Source: DAHUZL01 sp035533215 (GTDB taxonomy: Bacteria > Chloroflexota > Dormibacteria > Aeolococcales > Bog-877). From it: a DNA stretch of 64,000 nt. Of the stretch, positions 17,301-23,911 are shown in pieces; within the stretch, counting starts at the first letter, position 1; each line of letters begins with the position of its first letter. Below the pieces are notes generated by a model that worked only from the letters and a program-made list of their open reading frames with translations, had not been told where the DNA came from and ran no database searches. The translations under genes were made by a program, and so were the position numbers. The stretch lies in contig DATLUG010000028.1 of the NCBI GenBank assembly GCA_035533215.1, positions 1 through 64,000 on the forward strand, in the 5' to 3' direction.

Positions 17301-18205
17301 ACCCCGAGCTCCCGCCCGAACCCGAGCCGGCGGCCGAGGACCGGGCCGCGGCTCCGGCTCCGGCGACCTCCGAGCCGACCGCGGTCCCTCCGCTGCCGGT
17401 CGCCGAGGCGACCCAGCGGCTGGTCGCCTCGCGCGCGGTCGAGGCGGACCTCCCGCCCCGGGCGGGCCTGCGGGGCTGGGCGGCCGCCCTGGTCCGCCGC
17501 CGGGTGGACCGGCTGCTCGTCCCCTACGACCGCCGCCAGCGCGCGATCGCCGAGGCGCTGCTCACCTCGATCCGGGAGGTGGCGGGAACGGTGCCGGCGG
17601 CGGCCGACCTGGTGCACCGGCGGGTCGACGGCGCCGAAGCCCGCCGGGCGGCCCTGGGGGACCGGCTGGAGGGGTTGACCGGCCAGCTCGACCGGCTCAC
17701 CGGCCACGTCGACCGGCTCACCGGCCACGTCGGCGCGCTCGACCACGCCCTGGGCGGCCTCCGCGACGGCCTCAACGCACGCATCGACGGCGTCGGCGGC
17801 CGGATCGACGGCCTCGGCGGCCGGATCGACGTGGCGACGGCGGGGCTGGGGACGATGACCGAGCACCTCGACCGGCTGACCCGCCACGTCCAGGGGATCA
17901 CGGTCCTGGTCGACCAGCTCAACGGCCGCACCGAGGGACTGGAGGCCCGCCAGGGCCGCATCCTGCTGCGGCACGACCGGCTCGCCAGCCGGGTCGATCG
18001 CACCGAGGACCTCGTCACCCACCTGGAGCGGGTCGAGCGCGAGCTGCTGCGGGCCCGGCGGGCGGCGGAGCGGCTGGTCGCCACGGCAGAGGCCGGGGGG
18101 TCCCTGCCGGCGCGTGGGGCGACCCCGGCGCCGCCCACGGGCGGCCCCCGGCCCCGCCGGCGGGCGCCGCGGCGGGGTCAGGGAGCGGGCCCCGACGCCA
18201 GCTGA
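14309..18205 (+). CDS. Giant bifunctional glycosyltransferase (GT-A plus GT4) with C-terminal coiled coil
   Basis: 1298 residues. Residues 1-300 are a GT-A, GT8-like nucleotide-sugar transferase with the metal-binding motif HLDPDI (around 108-112) and the entry motif GNYLPYARVLAASL. Residues about 505-875 are a GT-B domain of the GT4 type, with VNVAGYLEADLGLG at its start and the donor-site motif HRSEGFGLTLADAMAAGKPVI. A 150-residue Glu/Pro linker follows, then a predicted coiled coil (about 1110-1260) with repeats such as DRLTGHV and GRIDGLG. Such architectures occur in O-antigen or capsule polymerisation. The coiled coil could oligomerise the enzyme or set chain length. It begins the plus-strand run that also holds an ABC glycan exporter. 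Confidence 0.8.
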   Translation: MAKARRSAIQFGTIIAGNYLPYARVLAASLAVWHPGARLQCLVIDDREGRDRGGEPSFDVLHLADLVREPGELERMAMCYDVMELATAVKPWLLRHLLERGAAVAVHLDPDILCFAELDEVEALARGHGIVLTPHTTEPVPRDGRKPTEADLMETGTYNLGFVAVSPAAAPFLSWWQVRLRRDAIVDPKAMLFTDQRWVDLVPGYFPVHVLRDPGYNVAYWNLGTRTIEPAGDGYTVGGRPLRFLHFSGYDPDRPHLLSRHQGERPRVLLSEHPVLRRLCDDYRRRLLLAGYGDPDLPRYGYGRVPGGPPIDRLMRRLYRVALLASEDGGRPEPPNPFRPGEAQAFCAWLREPVGGPGSRLTRYLDFLYHDRIDLQVAFNDVPGPGTEWFLGWARDHGVSEEDLPVELVPPPLEAAPADPDAASLRRRAASSRAPRPGTAAAATWHAFAPPGRRRAAPARRVPPTDVGGGATGPDDPVQVEADGAVVATDRGPGRSSAPTVRRLPEGVNVAGYLEADLGLGTAARAVLRAIERSGSAVATVVYRDTQSRQSRPFAALVEGEAPYDCSLVCINGDLLGNFARDAGAGFFEDRYTIAQWHWETETFPASMRAGLGWVDEIWVASRFEQQAMERETDKPVVVFPMPVVDDEAAAPLALPREALGLPQGFLFLFCFDFLSVMERKNPVGLVEAFGRAFPPGSGSHLVIKSINGERRPNERERLRLAAAAHTDVRLLESYLSGSEVQALTATCDCYVSLHRSEGFGLTLADAMAAGKPVIATRYSGNLEFMSDETGYLVDCTLVPVGDSGAPYPPSHRWAEPDLDDAARLMRLVVADPEAARARAALGRAALRRRFTTAACAAFAAERLAVIRAARALALPREPLGWLDADGTRLPAPQEPAPAEPDPAEPDPPEPDPGEPAPPDRSEADGPAAPGNPETAAAESWPVGAGPVEEGELPEVEPEGGRPDTVESGSPEGMGADGPEIPEPDALPPAPAPEPRPDPELPPEPEPAAEDRAAAPAPATSEPTAVPPLPVAEATQRLVASRAVEADLPPRAGLRGWAAALVRRRVDRLLVPYDRRQRAIAEALLTSIREVAGTVPAAADLVHRRVDGAEARRAALGDRLEGLTGQLDRLTGHVDRLTGHVGALDHALGGLRDGLNARIDGVGGRIDGLGGRIDVATAGLGTMTEHLDRLTRHVQGITVLVDQLNGRTEGLEARQGRILLRHDRLASRVDRTEDLVTHLERVERELLRARRAAERLVATAEAGGSLPARGATPAPPTGGPRPRRRAPRRGQGAGPDAS

Positions 18206-18242
18206 GCCGTCCCGCCGCCCGGCCCCGGGCGGAGCCGGGCTG

Positions 18243-18920
18243 GTGATCGCCCTCAAGGCCCCGGTCGGCGCCAAGCAGCGGCTGGCGGGGGTCCTGACCC
18301 AGTCCCAGCGCCGCCTGGTGGCGCTCGCGCTCGGGGCCCGCTGCCTGCGGTGCGCGATGCGGACCTGGCCAACAGGGCGGGTCGTGGTGGTGGGGGCGGG
18401 GGAGGAGGTCGCCGAGCTGGCGGCCCGCCACGGCGTTGGCGCGGTCCTCAGCGACCCCGGGTCCGGCCAGAGCGCGGCGGTCGCGATCGGCGCCCGCTGG
18501 GTGGTGGGCCAGGGGCTGGACCGCCTGGTCACGGTGGCCGGCGACCTGCCGGACGTGCGGGAGGACGACCTCCGGTGGCTGCGCCGGCTCGCCGAGGACC
18601 TCGGCGGCCCCGGGGTGGTGGCGGTGCCGGACACGGCCGGGACCGGCACCAACGCCCTCGTCGTCCGACCCGCGACCGCCGACGTGCTCGCCTTCGGCCC
18701 CGACTCCATCGCCCGGCACCGGGCCCGGGCGATGGCCCTGGGGCTGCCGTTCTCGGTCGCGGGGCGCCCGACCCTGGCCCGCGACTGCGACCGTCCCGAG
18801 GACCTCCGGGCGATCCTCGCCGGCGGGGATGGGGCGCTGCGGGGCCTGATCGACGGCGGGGGGCCCCCTACACTCGGTCGTGTGGCAACCCCGCCGCCTC
18901 CCGGCCGCGACCACCCCTGA
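18243..18920 (+). CDS. cofC: 2-phospho-L-lactate/phosphoenolpyruvate guanylyltransferase (F420 biosynthesis)
   Basis: 225 residues. CofC/FbiD joins GTP to 2-phospholactate or phosphoenolpyruvate to make the activated side-chain precursor of coenzyme F420. The N-terminal IALKAPVGAKQRLAG matches the nucleotide-binding start of the family, and AGDLPDV is its metal/nucleotide site. The GTG at 18243 has a GGAG 8 nt upstream; the longer frame has no such signal. The next gene, cofE, starts 2 nt after its stop. Confidence 0.9.
   Translation: MIALKAPVGAKQRLAGVLTQSQRRLVALALGARCLRCAMRTWPTGRVVVVGAGEEVAELAARHGVGAVLSDPGSGQSAAVAIGARWVVGQGLDRLVTVAGDLPDVREDDLRWLRRLAEDLGGPGVVAVPDTAGTGTNALVVRPATADVLAFGPDSIARHRARAMALGLPFSVAGRPTLARDCDRPEDLRAILAGGDGALRGLIDGGGPPTLGRVATPPPPGRDHP
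18869..18874 (+). promoter_or_regulatory. Possible internal -10 (TACACT) before cofE
   Basis: TACACT inside the 3' end of cofC, with CTGATC 17 nt upstream as a poor -35. It could give cofE extra transcription. Weak. Confidence 0.2.
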
Positions 18921-18922
18921 CC

Positions 18923-19723
18923 GTGGCTCCCACCGTCACCGCTGAGCGGCTCCAGTGCTGGGCCGTCGGCGGCGTGGGCGAGGTCCTTCCGGGCATCGAC
19001 CTCGCGGCCCACCTGGCGGCCCCGATCCGGGCGGCCGGCGGTCTTCGCCCCTGGGACGTCGTGGTGGTGACCCACAAGATCGTCTCCAAGGCGGAGGGGC
19101 GCCTGGTGGAGCTGGGCACGGTCGAGCCCGGACCGGACGCCCTGCGGCTGGCGGACCAGGTCGGCAGCGACCCCCGCCTGGTGGAGGTGATCCTGCGGGA
19201 GACGCGCCGGGTGGTGCGGGCGGTGCCCGGGCTGCTGGTGGCCGAGACCCACCAGGGGCTGGTGTGCGCCAACGCCGGGGTCGACCGCAGCAACGTCGGC
19301 GGCGGCGGCCTGGCGAGCCTCCTGCCCGAGGACCCCGATGCCAGCGCCGACCGGCTCCAGCGAGCCTGGCTGCCGCTCGCGGGCGGCGGTCCCCTCGGGG
19401 TCGTCGTCACCGACACCTTCGGCCGCCCCTTCCGGGACGGCGGGGTCAACGTCGCCATCGGGGTCGCCGGGATGCCGGCGATGAGCGACCACCGCGGCGT
19501 CGAGGACCCCTACGGGTACCAGCTGCGGGTCTCCACCCTCGCCACCGCCGACGAGATCGCCGGCCTGGGGGAGCTGGTCATGGGCAAGGTGGAGGAGCGG
19601 CCGCTGGCCGTGGTCCGCGGGCTCAGATGGGAGAAGGGGGCGGGGGACGGCGACGGCGGCGGAGCCGCGGCCGGAGCCCGCGCGCTGCAGCGGGATCCCG
19701 CCCGCGACGTGTTCCGGTGGTAG
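18923..19723 (+). CDS. cofE: Coenzyme F420-0:L-glutamate ligase
   Basis: 266 residues. CofE adds L-glutamate residues to F420-0 using GTP. The signature segments are visible: VVTHKIVSKAEGR (about 50-62), an ETHQGLVCANAGVDRSN loop and TDTFGRPFRDGGVNVAIGVAG. The length fits the stand-alone ligase. In many Actinomycetota the ligase is fused to an FMN reductase domain (FbiB); that domain is absent here. The GTG start at 18923 follows the cofC stop directly. The end overlaps the next gene. Confidence 0.93.
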   Translation: MAPTVTAERLQCWAVGGVGEVLPGIDLAAHLAAPIRAAGGLRPWDVVVVTHKIVSKAEGRLVELGTVEPGPDALRLADQVGSDPRLVEVILRETRRVVRAVPGLLVAETHQGLVCANAGVDRSNVGGGGLASLLPEDPDASADRLQRAWLPLAGGGPLGVVVTDTFGRPFRDGGVNVAIGVAGMPAMSDHRGVEDPYGYQLRVSTLATADEIAGLGELVMGKVEERPLAVVRGLRWEKGAGDGDGGGAAAGARALQRDPARDVFRW

Positions 19724-20415
19724 GGGGGACGGCCGCCGCGCCGATCACGGTGCTGCTCTTCGCCGGGCTGCGCGAGCATGCGGGCCAGGACCGCCTGGCG
19801 CTGGAAGCGACCACCGCCCCCATCGACGCCGCCGGGTGCTGGGAGCGGTGCTGCGCCCGATTCCCGGGCCTGGAGGAGGCGGCCGGCTCCAGGGCCAGCC
19901 TCCGGGTCGCCCGCAACCGCGAGCTGGTGGGATGGGATGCGGCCGTGCTCCCCGGCGACGAGCTGGCCTTCATGCCCCCGGTCTCGGGCGGGCGCGGTGA
20001 CGGGGCCGAGGCGGGGCCGGTTCGGGTGCGGGTGGGCCCGGACCCGATCGACGTCGCCCAGCTGGCGGCGAGCCTGCCGGCGACCGGGGCGGGGGCCCGG
20101 GTCACCTTCTGCGGCATCGTGCGCGACCCCGACGACGGCCGCAGCGTCCCGTACCTCGACTACGAGGCCTACCAGGCGATGGCGGAGGCGGAGTGCCGCC
20201 GCCTGGCCGAGGCCGCCGTGCGCGAGTGCGGGGCCCTGGCGGTCGCGGTCCAGCACCGGACCGGCCGGGTGGCGGCGGGGGAGCCGTCGGTGGCGGTGGT
20301 GGCGGTGGCCGCGCACCGCGGGGCCGCCTTCGAGGCCTGCTCGCGGGTGATCGACCGCTTGAAGGCCGAGGCGCCGATCTGGAAGCGGGTCGGCCCCCCG
20401 GCCACCCCCTGCTAG
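19717..20415 (+). CDS. Fused molybdopterin synthase, MoaD-MoaE
   Basis: 232 residues. Residues 8-92 are MoaD (ubiquitin-like sulfur carrier), ending in FMPPVSGG, the normal C terminus of free MoaD. From about 100 the MoaE catalytic subunit follows, with TFCGIVRD, the HRTGRV segment (180-185) and the KAEAPIWKR segment holding the expected lysines (K216 and K223). The enzyme inserts the dithiolene sulfurs of molybdopterin. Because the MoaD Gly-Gly must be free to carry sulfur, the fusion probably needs cleavage after GG at 91-92, as reported for the mycobacterial fusion MoaX. The gene overlaps cofE, and the start is the GTG at the cofE stop; a later GTG at 19750 would cut into the first strand. 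Confidence 0.9.
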   Translation: MVGGTAAAPITVLLFAGLREHAGQDRLALEATTAPIDAAGCWERCCARFPGLEEAAGSRASLRVARNRELVGWDAAVLPGDELAFMPPVSGGRGDGAEAGPVRVRVGPDPIDVAQLAASLPATGAGARVTFCGIVRDPDDGRSVPYLDYEAYQAMAEAECRRLAEAAVRECGALAVAVQHRTGRVAAGEPSVAVVAVAAHRGAAFEACSRVIDRLKAEAPIWKRVGPPATPC

Positions 20416-20418
20416 ACT
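20413..20418 (+). promoter_or_regulatory. -10 element TAGACT before the ABC exporter genes
   Basis: TAGACT ends 9 nt before the GTG at 20428, with no ribosome binding site between. It overlaps the stop of the preceding gene. Consistent with a leaderless start of the export operon. Confidence 0.4.
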
Positions 20419-20427
20419 CGCGGGATC

Positions 20428-21288
20428 GTGGCCACGAAGGAATTCCTGGCCGTGCCGTCCGTCGGCGGGCCGGCGCGCGTCCCCCCCAGCGGCGCCCTGG
20501 CGCGCAATCGCGAGCTCCTGACGGAGCTGGTCCGGCGCGATGTCAAGGCCCGCTACCGGGGCTCGGCCCTGGGCGTGCTCTGGTCGCTGCTCAACCCGCT
20601 CCTGTTCATGGCCGTCTACACGGTCGTGTTCTCGGTCCTGCTGGCCGCGGTCTACCCCGGCGGCGTCCCCGCCGCCGCCTACATCCTGACCGGTCTCCTG
20701 GTCTGGAACTTCTTCAGCCAGGCGGTGAGCTTCGCCACCTCCAGCGTGCTGAGCAACTCCGGCCTGGTGCGCAAGGTGGCGTTCCCCTGGGTGCTGCTCA
20801 CGGTCTCCTCGGTGACCGCGGCCCTGGTCAACTACGTCATCAGCCTGGTCCTGCTGATCCCGATCTACATCATCTTCCACCTGCCGGTGGGGCTGCCGAT
20901 GCTGCTGCTGCCGGTGCTGGTGGTGATCCCGTACGTGCTGGCGCTGGGGGTGGGCCTGCTGCTGGCCGCCGGCAACGTGTTCTTCCGCGACCTGGAGCAC
21001 CTGGTCCAGGTGGGCCTTTTGGTCTGGCTCTACCTCACCCCGATCGTGTATCCACCCAATCTGGTCGCCCAGCACGACCACGGCCTCGGCGGTCACGTCT
21101 TCTCCCTCTTCTTCAAGTTCAACCCGATGACGTGGGTGATCGGCGCGATGGAGAACGTCGTCACCCGCGGGCTCTGGCCGATCCACTGGCACGGGCTGGT
21201 CTATGCGGCGTTCGTGGCGGCGGTGCTGCTGGCGCTCGGCATCGTGGTCTTCCAGCGCGCCCGGCGACGGTTCGCGGAGGAGGTCTGA
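20428..21288 (+). CDS. wzm: ABC-2 type polysaccharide export permease (Wzm/TagG family)
   Basis: 286 residues. The cytoplasmic N terminus with ELVRRDVKARYRGSALGVLWSLLNP is the hallmark of Wzm/TagG/KpsM exporters, followed by six membrane helices. It would form a channel that moves an undecaprenyl-linked polysaccharide or teichoic-type polymer out of the cell, powered by the ATPase encoded next. Its stop overlaps the ATG of the ATPase gene (TGATG), so the two are coupled. Confidence 0.92.
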   Translation: MATKEFLAVPSVGGPARVPPSGALARNRELLTELVRRDVKARYRGSALGVLWSLLNPLLFMAVYTVVFSVLLAAVYPGGVPAAAYILTGLLVWNFFSQAVSFATSSVLSNSGLVRKVAFPWVLLTVSSVTAALVNYVISLVLLIPIYIIFHLPVGLPMLLLPVLVVIPYVLALGVGLLLAAGNVFFRDLEHLVQVGLLVWLYLTPIVYPPNLVAQHDHGLGGHVFSLFFKFNPMTWVIGAMENVVTRGLWPIHWHGLVYAAFVAAVLLALGIVVFQRARRRFAEEV

Positions 21289-22520
21289 TGGGCGCCCCCA
21301 GCGCGATCGAGGTGCGCGGGGTGCGCAAGCGCTTCCGCATCTACCACCAGCGCAACCAGACCCTGAAGCAGACCCTGGTCAACCGCGGCCGCGGCTCCTA
21401 CGAGGAGTTCTGGGCGGTCCGCGACGTGAGCTGCACCATCCCTCCCGGATCCACCCTCGGCATCATCGGCGCCAACGGCTCGGGCAAGTCGACCCTGCTC
21501 AAGTGCATCGCCGGGATCCTCGTCCCCGACGCCGGCTCGGTCAAGGTGCGGGGACGGCTGGCAGCGCTGCTGGAGATCGGCTCCGGCTTCCATCCCGAGT
21601 ACAGCGGCCGCGAGAACATCTACCTCAACGGCGCCCTGCTGGGGCTGCCCCGCCGCTACATCCAGTCGGTCTTCGCCGAGATCGTGGCCTTCTCCGAGCT
21701 GGAGCGGTTCATCGACAACCCGGTCAAGACCTACTCCTCCGGGCAGTACATGCGCCTCGGCTTCTCGGTCGCGGTCCACCTCGACCCCGACGTGCTCCTG
21801 ATCGACGAGGTGCTGGCGGTGGGCGACCAGGCCTTCCAGCGCCGCTGCCTCGACCGGATCGACCAGCTCAAGGCCCAGGGACGCACCATCGTGTTCGTCT
21901 CCCACGGCCTCGGCGCCGTCCGCGACCTCTGCGACACCGCCCTCTGGATGGACCACGGGGTGGCGCGCGCGCTGGGGCCCACCGAGCGGGTGGTGGGGGA
22001 GTACATCGCCAAGGTCAACCAGATGGAGGCGGCCCGGCTGGAGCAGGAGATGACCAGCCACCCCATCCTCCCCGGCGGCCGGGCCGGGGTCGGGATCACC
22101 GAGATCAGCTACGTGGGGCGGGACGGTCCCACCGCCCTGTTCGAGACCGGCGATCCCTTCGAGCTCCGGATCGCCTACACGGCCCCGGTGCCGCTGGAGG
22201 GGGCGCGCTTCTACGTCAGCTTCGTGCGCGAGGACGGCGTCGTCGCCCTCACCGTCCCCACCGACGACCGCCTGCTCCACGACAAGGTGCTGCCCGCCCA
22301 GGGGATGGCGCGGCTGGTGATCCCCCGGCTGCCCCTGCTGGAGGGGCTGTTCCGGGTCACCGTCGGGATCGCCGAGATCGCCACCGGCGAGTGGTACACG
22401 CTGCTCGACCGCATCTACCCGTTCCGGGTCAACACCACCGACCGCGCCGAGCGGGGGGTGGCCCTGCTGGGGCAGAGCTGGTCCCTGCCGCCGCCGCTGC
22501 GGCGAAGGCTCTCCGCCTGA
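21288..22520 (+). CDS. wzt: ABC polysaccharide export ATPase with C-terminal substrate-binding domain (Wzt)
   Basis: 410 residues. Walker A is GANGSGKST (61-69), the signature YSSGQ is at 149-153 and Walker B is VLLIDE (169-174), with a following D-loop GDQAF. The extra 160 residues after about 250 match the Wzt-type beta domain that recognises the modified non-reducing end of the O-polysaccharide. This suggests that the exported polymer is end-capped. A strong ribosome binding site (GGAGGAGG) precedes the ATG inside the permease gene. Confidence 0.92.
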   Translation: MGAPSAIEVRGVRKRFRIYHQRNQTLKQTLVNRGRGSYEEFWAVRDVSCTIPPGSTLGIIGANGSGKSTLLKCIAGILVPDAGSVKVRGRLAALLEIGSGFHPEYSGRENIYLNGALLGLPRRYIQSVFAEIVAFSELERFIDNPVKTYSSGQYMRLGFSVAVHLDPDVLLIDEVLAVGDQAFQRRCLDRIDQLKAQGRTIVFVSHGLGAVRDLCDTALWMDHGVARALGPTERVVGEYIAKVNQMEAARLEQEMTSHPILPGGRAGVGITEISYVGRDGPTALFETGDPFELRIAYTAPVPLEGARFYVSFVREDGVVALTVPTDDRLLHDKVLPAQGMARLVIPRLPLLEGLFRVTVGIAEIATGEWYTLLDRIYPFRVNTTDRAERGVALLGQSWSLPPPLRRRLSA

Positions 22521-23866
22521 TGAGCGTCGCCACCCCCGCCGCCGCCTCCACCCGGGGCCAACGTGCCCCCGCCGCCACCCCCACCGTGAGCGCGGTGGTC
22601 CTCACCTACGAGCCCGAGGCGGCGATGCTGCGGCGCTGCCTGGACAGCCTGGTGGCCTCCAGCCACCGCCCCCTGGAGCTGGTCCTGGTCGACAACGGCT
22701 CCCGCGGGCGGGCGGCGGCGGCGGCCGCCGCCGGCTGGAGCCCTGGCCCGACCGACCCGGACGACCTCGCCGCGGGCGAGCTGGCCGCCCGCGACGGGGT
22801 GCCCGTGCGGTTCGTGCCGCTGGCGGCCAACCTCGGCTTCGCCGAGGGCACCAACCGGGGGATCGAGGCCGCCACCGGCGAGCTCTGCCTGCTCCTCAAC
22901 CCCGACACCGAGATCGAGCCCGACACCATCAGCCACCTGGTGGCGGCCGCCCGCCGCCATCGGGAGGCGATCGGCTTCGCCCCCAAGATCCTCTTCGTCC
23001 ACGACCGCCAGCTCATCGACAGCATCGGGCTGGTCTTCCACGACAACGGGGGCGCGGCCCAGCGCGGCCTCGGCAGCTACGACGTCGGGCAGTACGACCG
23101 CGAGGAGCCGGTGTCCGGGGTGTGCTTCGGGGCCGCGCTCGTCCGCCGGGAGGCGTTCACCACCGACCGGGTCGGCTGGCTCGACCGGCGCTACTTCATG
23201 TTCTACGAGGACGTCGACTGGAGCCTGCGGGCGTTCCAGCGGGGGGAGTCGTTCTGGACCGTCCCCGAGGCCCGCGTCTACCACGTCCACTCGGCCTCCA
23301 CCCGCCATCGCCCCGACGGCTACAAGTACCACCTGATCCAGCGCAACCTGCTGCTCACGGTGTTCAAGAACTTCGAGCGGCAGCGGGTCCGCCCGGTGCT
23401 GATGCGGCGGGCCGCCTTTCTGCTCCGCAACGCCGCCCGAGGCCAGCACCGCTCCGCCTCGCTGCGGGCCCTGGCCGGGGCCGGGGTCGGCTTCTGCCGG
23501 GAGTGGGGCGCCCGCCGCGAGCAGCAGCAGCGCCGTCGCCGCTCCGACGCCGAGATCTTCCAGTACAACCTCGGGGAGCGCACCCACTTCGACGCCGCCG
23601 TCTACCGCCCGGTGCACACCTGGGAGACGCTGCGGGACATGGTCCGGCGCCTGTACGTGACCACCGCCGAGCCCCGCTGGGAGCGCGCCCACGCCTACGT
23701 GGAGGTGGCCGGCGGCACCGCCGCCCGCCACGACCCGCAGCTGCTGCGCTCCCGGCTGGAGGCGATCGCGGCCCCGCTGCCGGCGGGGCTGGTCCGCTTC
23801 CTCGACGAGATGGGCGGCCCCCCGGCGGCGTCGGTGCCGGGGACCGGGCGGAGGTCGGGCGGGTGA
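22520..23866 (+). CDS. Family 2 glycosyltransferase, rhamnosyltransferase-like
   Basis: 448 residues. The GT-A fold begins at VSAVVLTYEPE (about 28), has VLVDNGS, the DxD-equivalent LLLNPDTEIEPD and the acceptor-side segment YFMFYEDVDWSLRA, all typical of the WbbL-like rhamnosyltransferase branch of GT2. The C-terminal 120 residues, rich in Arg, are unassigned. Its ATG overlaps the stop of the exporter ATPase. It probably adds a sugar to the polymer exported by the preceding two genes. Confidence 0.88.
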   Translation: MSVATPAAASTRGQRAPAATPTVSAVVLTYEPEAAMLRRCLDSLVASSHRPLELVLVDNGSRGRAAAAAAAGWSPGPTDPDDLAAGELAARDGVPVRFVPLAANLGFAEGTNRGIEAATGELCLLLNPDTEIEPDTISHLVAAARRHREAIGFAPKILFVHDRQLIDSIGLVFHDNGGAAQRGLGSYDVGQYDREEPVSGVCFGAALVRREAFTTDRVGWLDRRYFMFYEDVDWSLRAFQRGESFWTVPEARVYHVHSASTRHRPDGYKYHLIQRNLLLTVFKNFERQRVRPVLMRRAAFLLRNAARGQHRSASLRALAGAGVGFCREWGARREQQQRRRRSDAEIFQYNLGERTHFDAAVYRPVHTWETLRDMVRRLYVTTAEPRWERAHAYVEVAGGTAARHDPQLLRSRLEAIAAPLPAGLVRFLDEMGGPPAASVPGTGRRSGG

Positions 23867-23911
23867 GATTGCGGGCGGCCGCCGCGTCCGGGGCACGTGA
23901 GAGGTGCGTCG

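Noticed and set aside
14192..19492. Minus-strand frame of 1766 codons
   Set aside because: Shadow of the giant glycosyltransferase, cofC and cofE in GC-rich DNA; those have clear motifs, this one has none.
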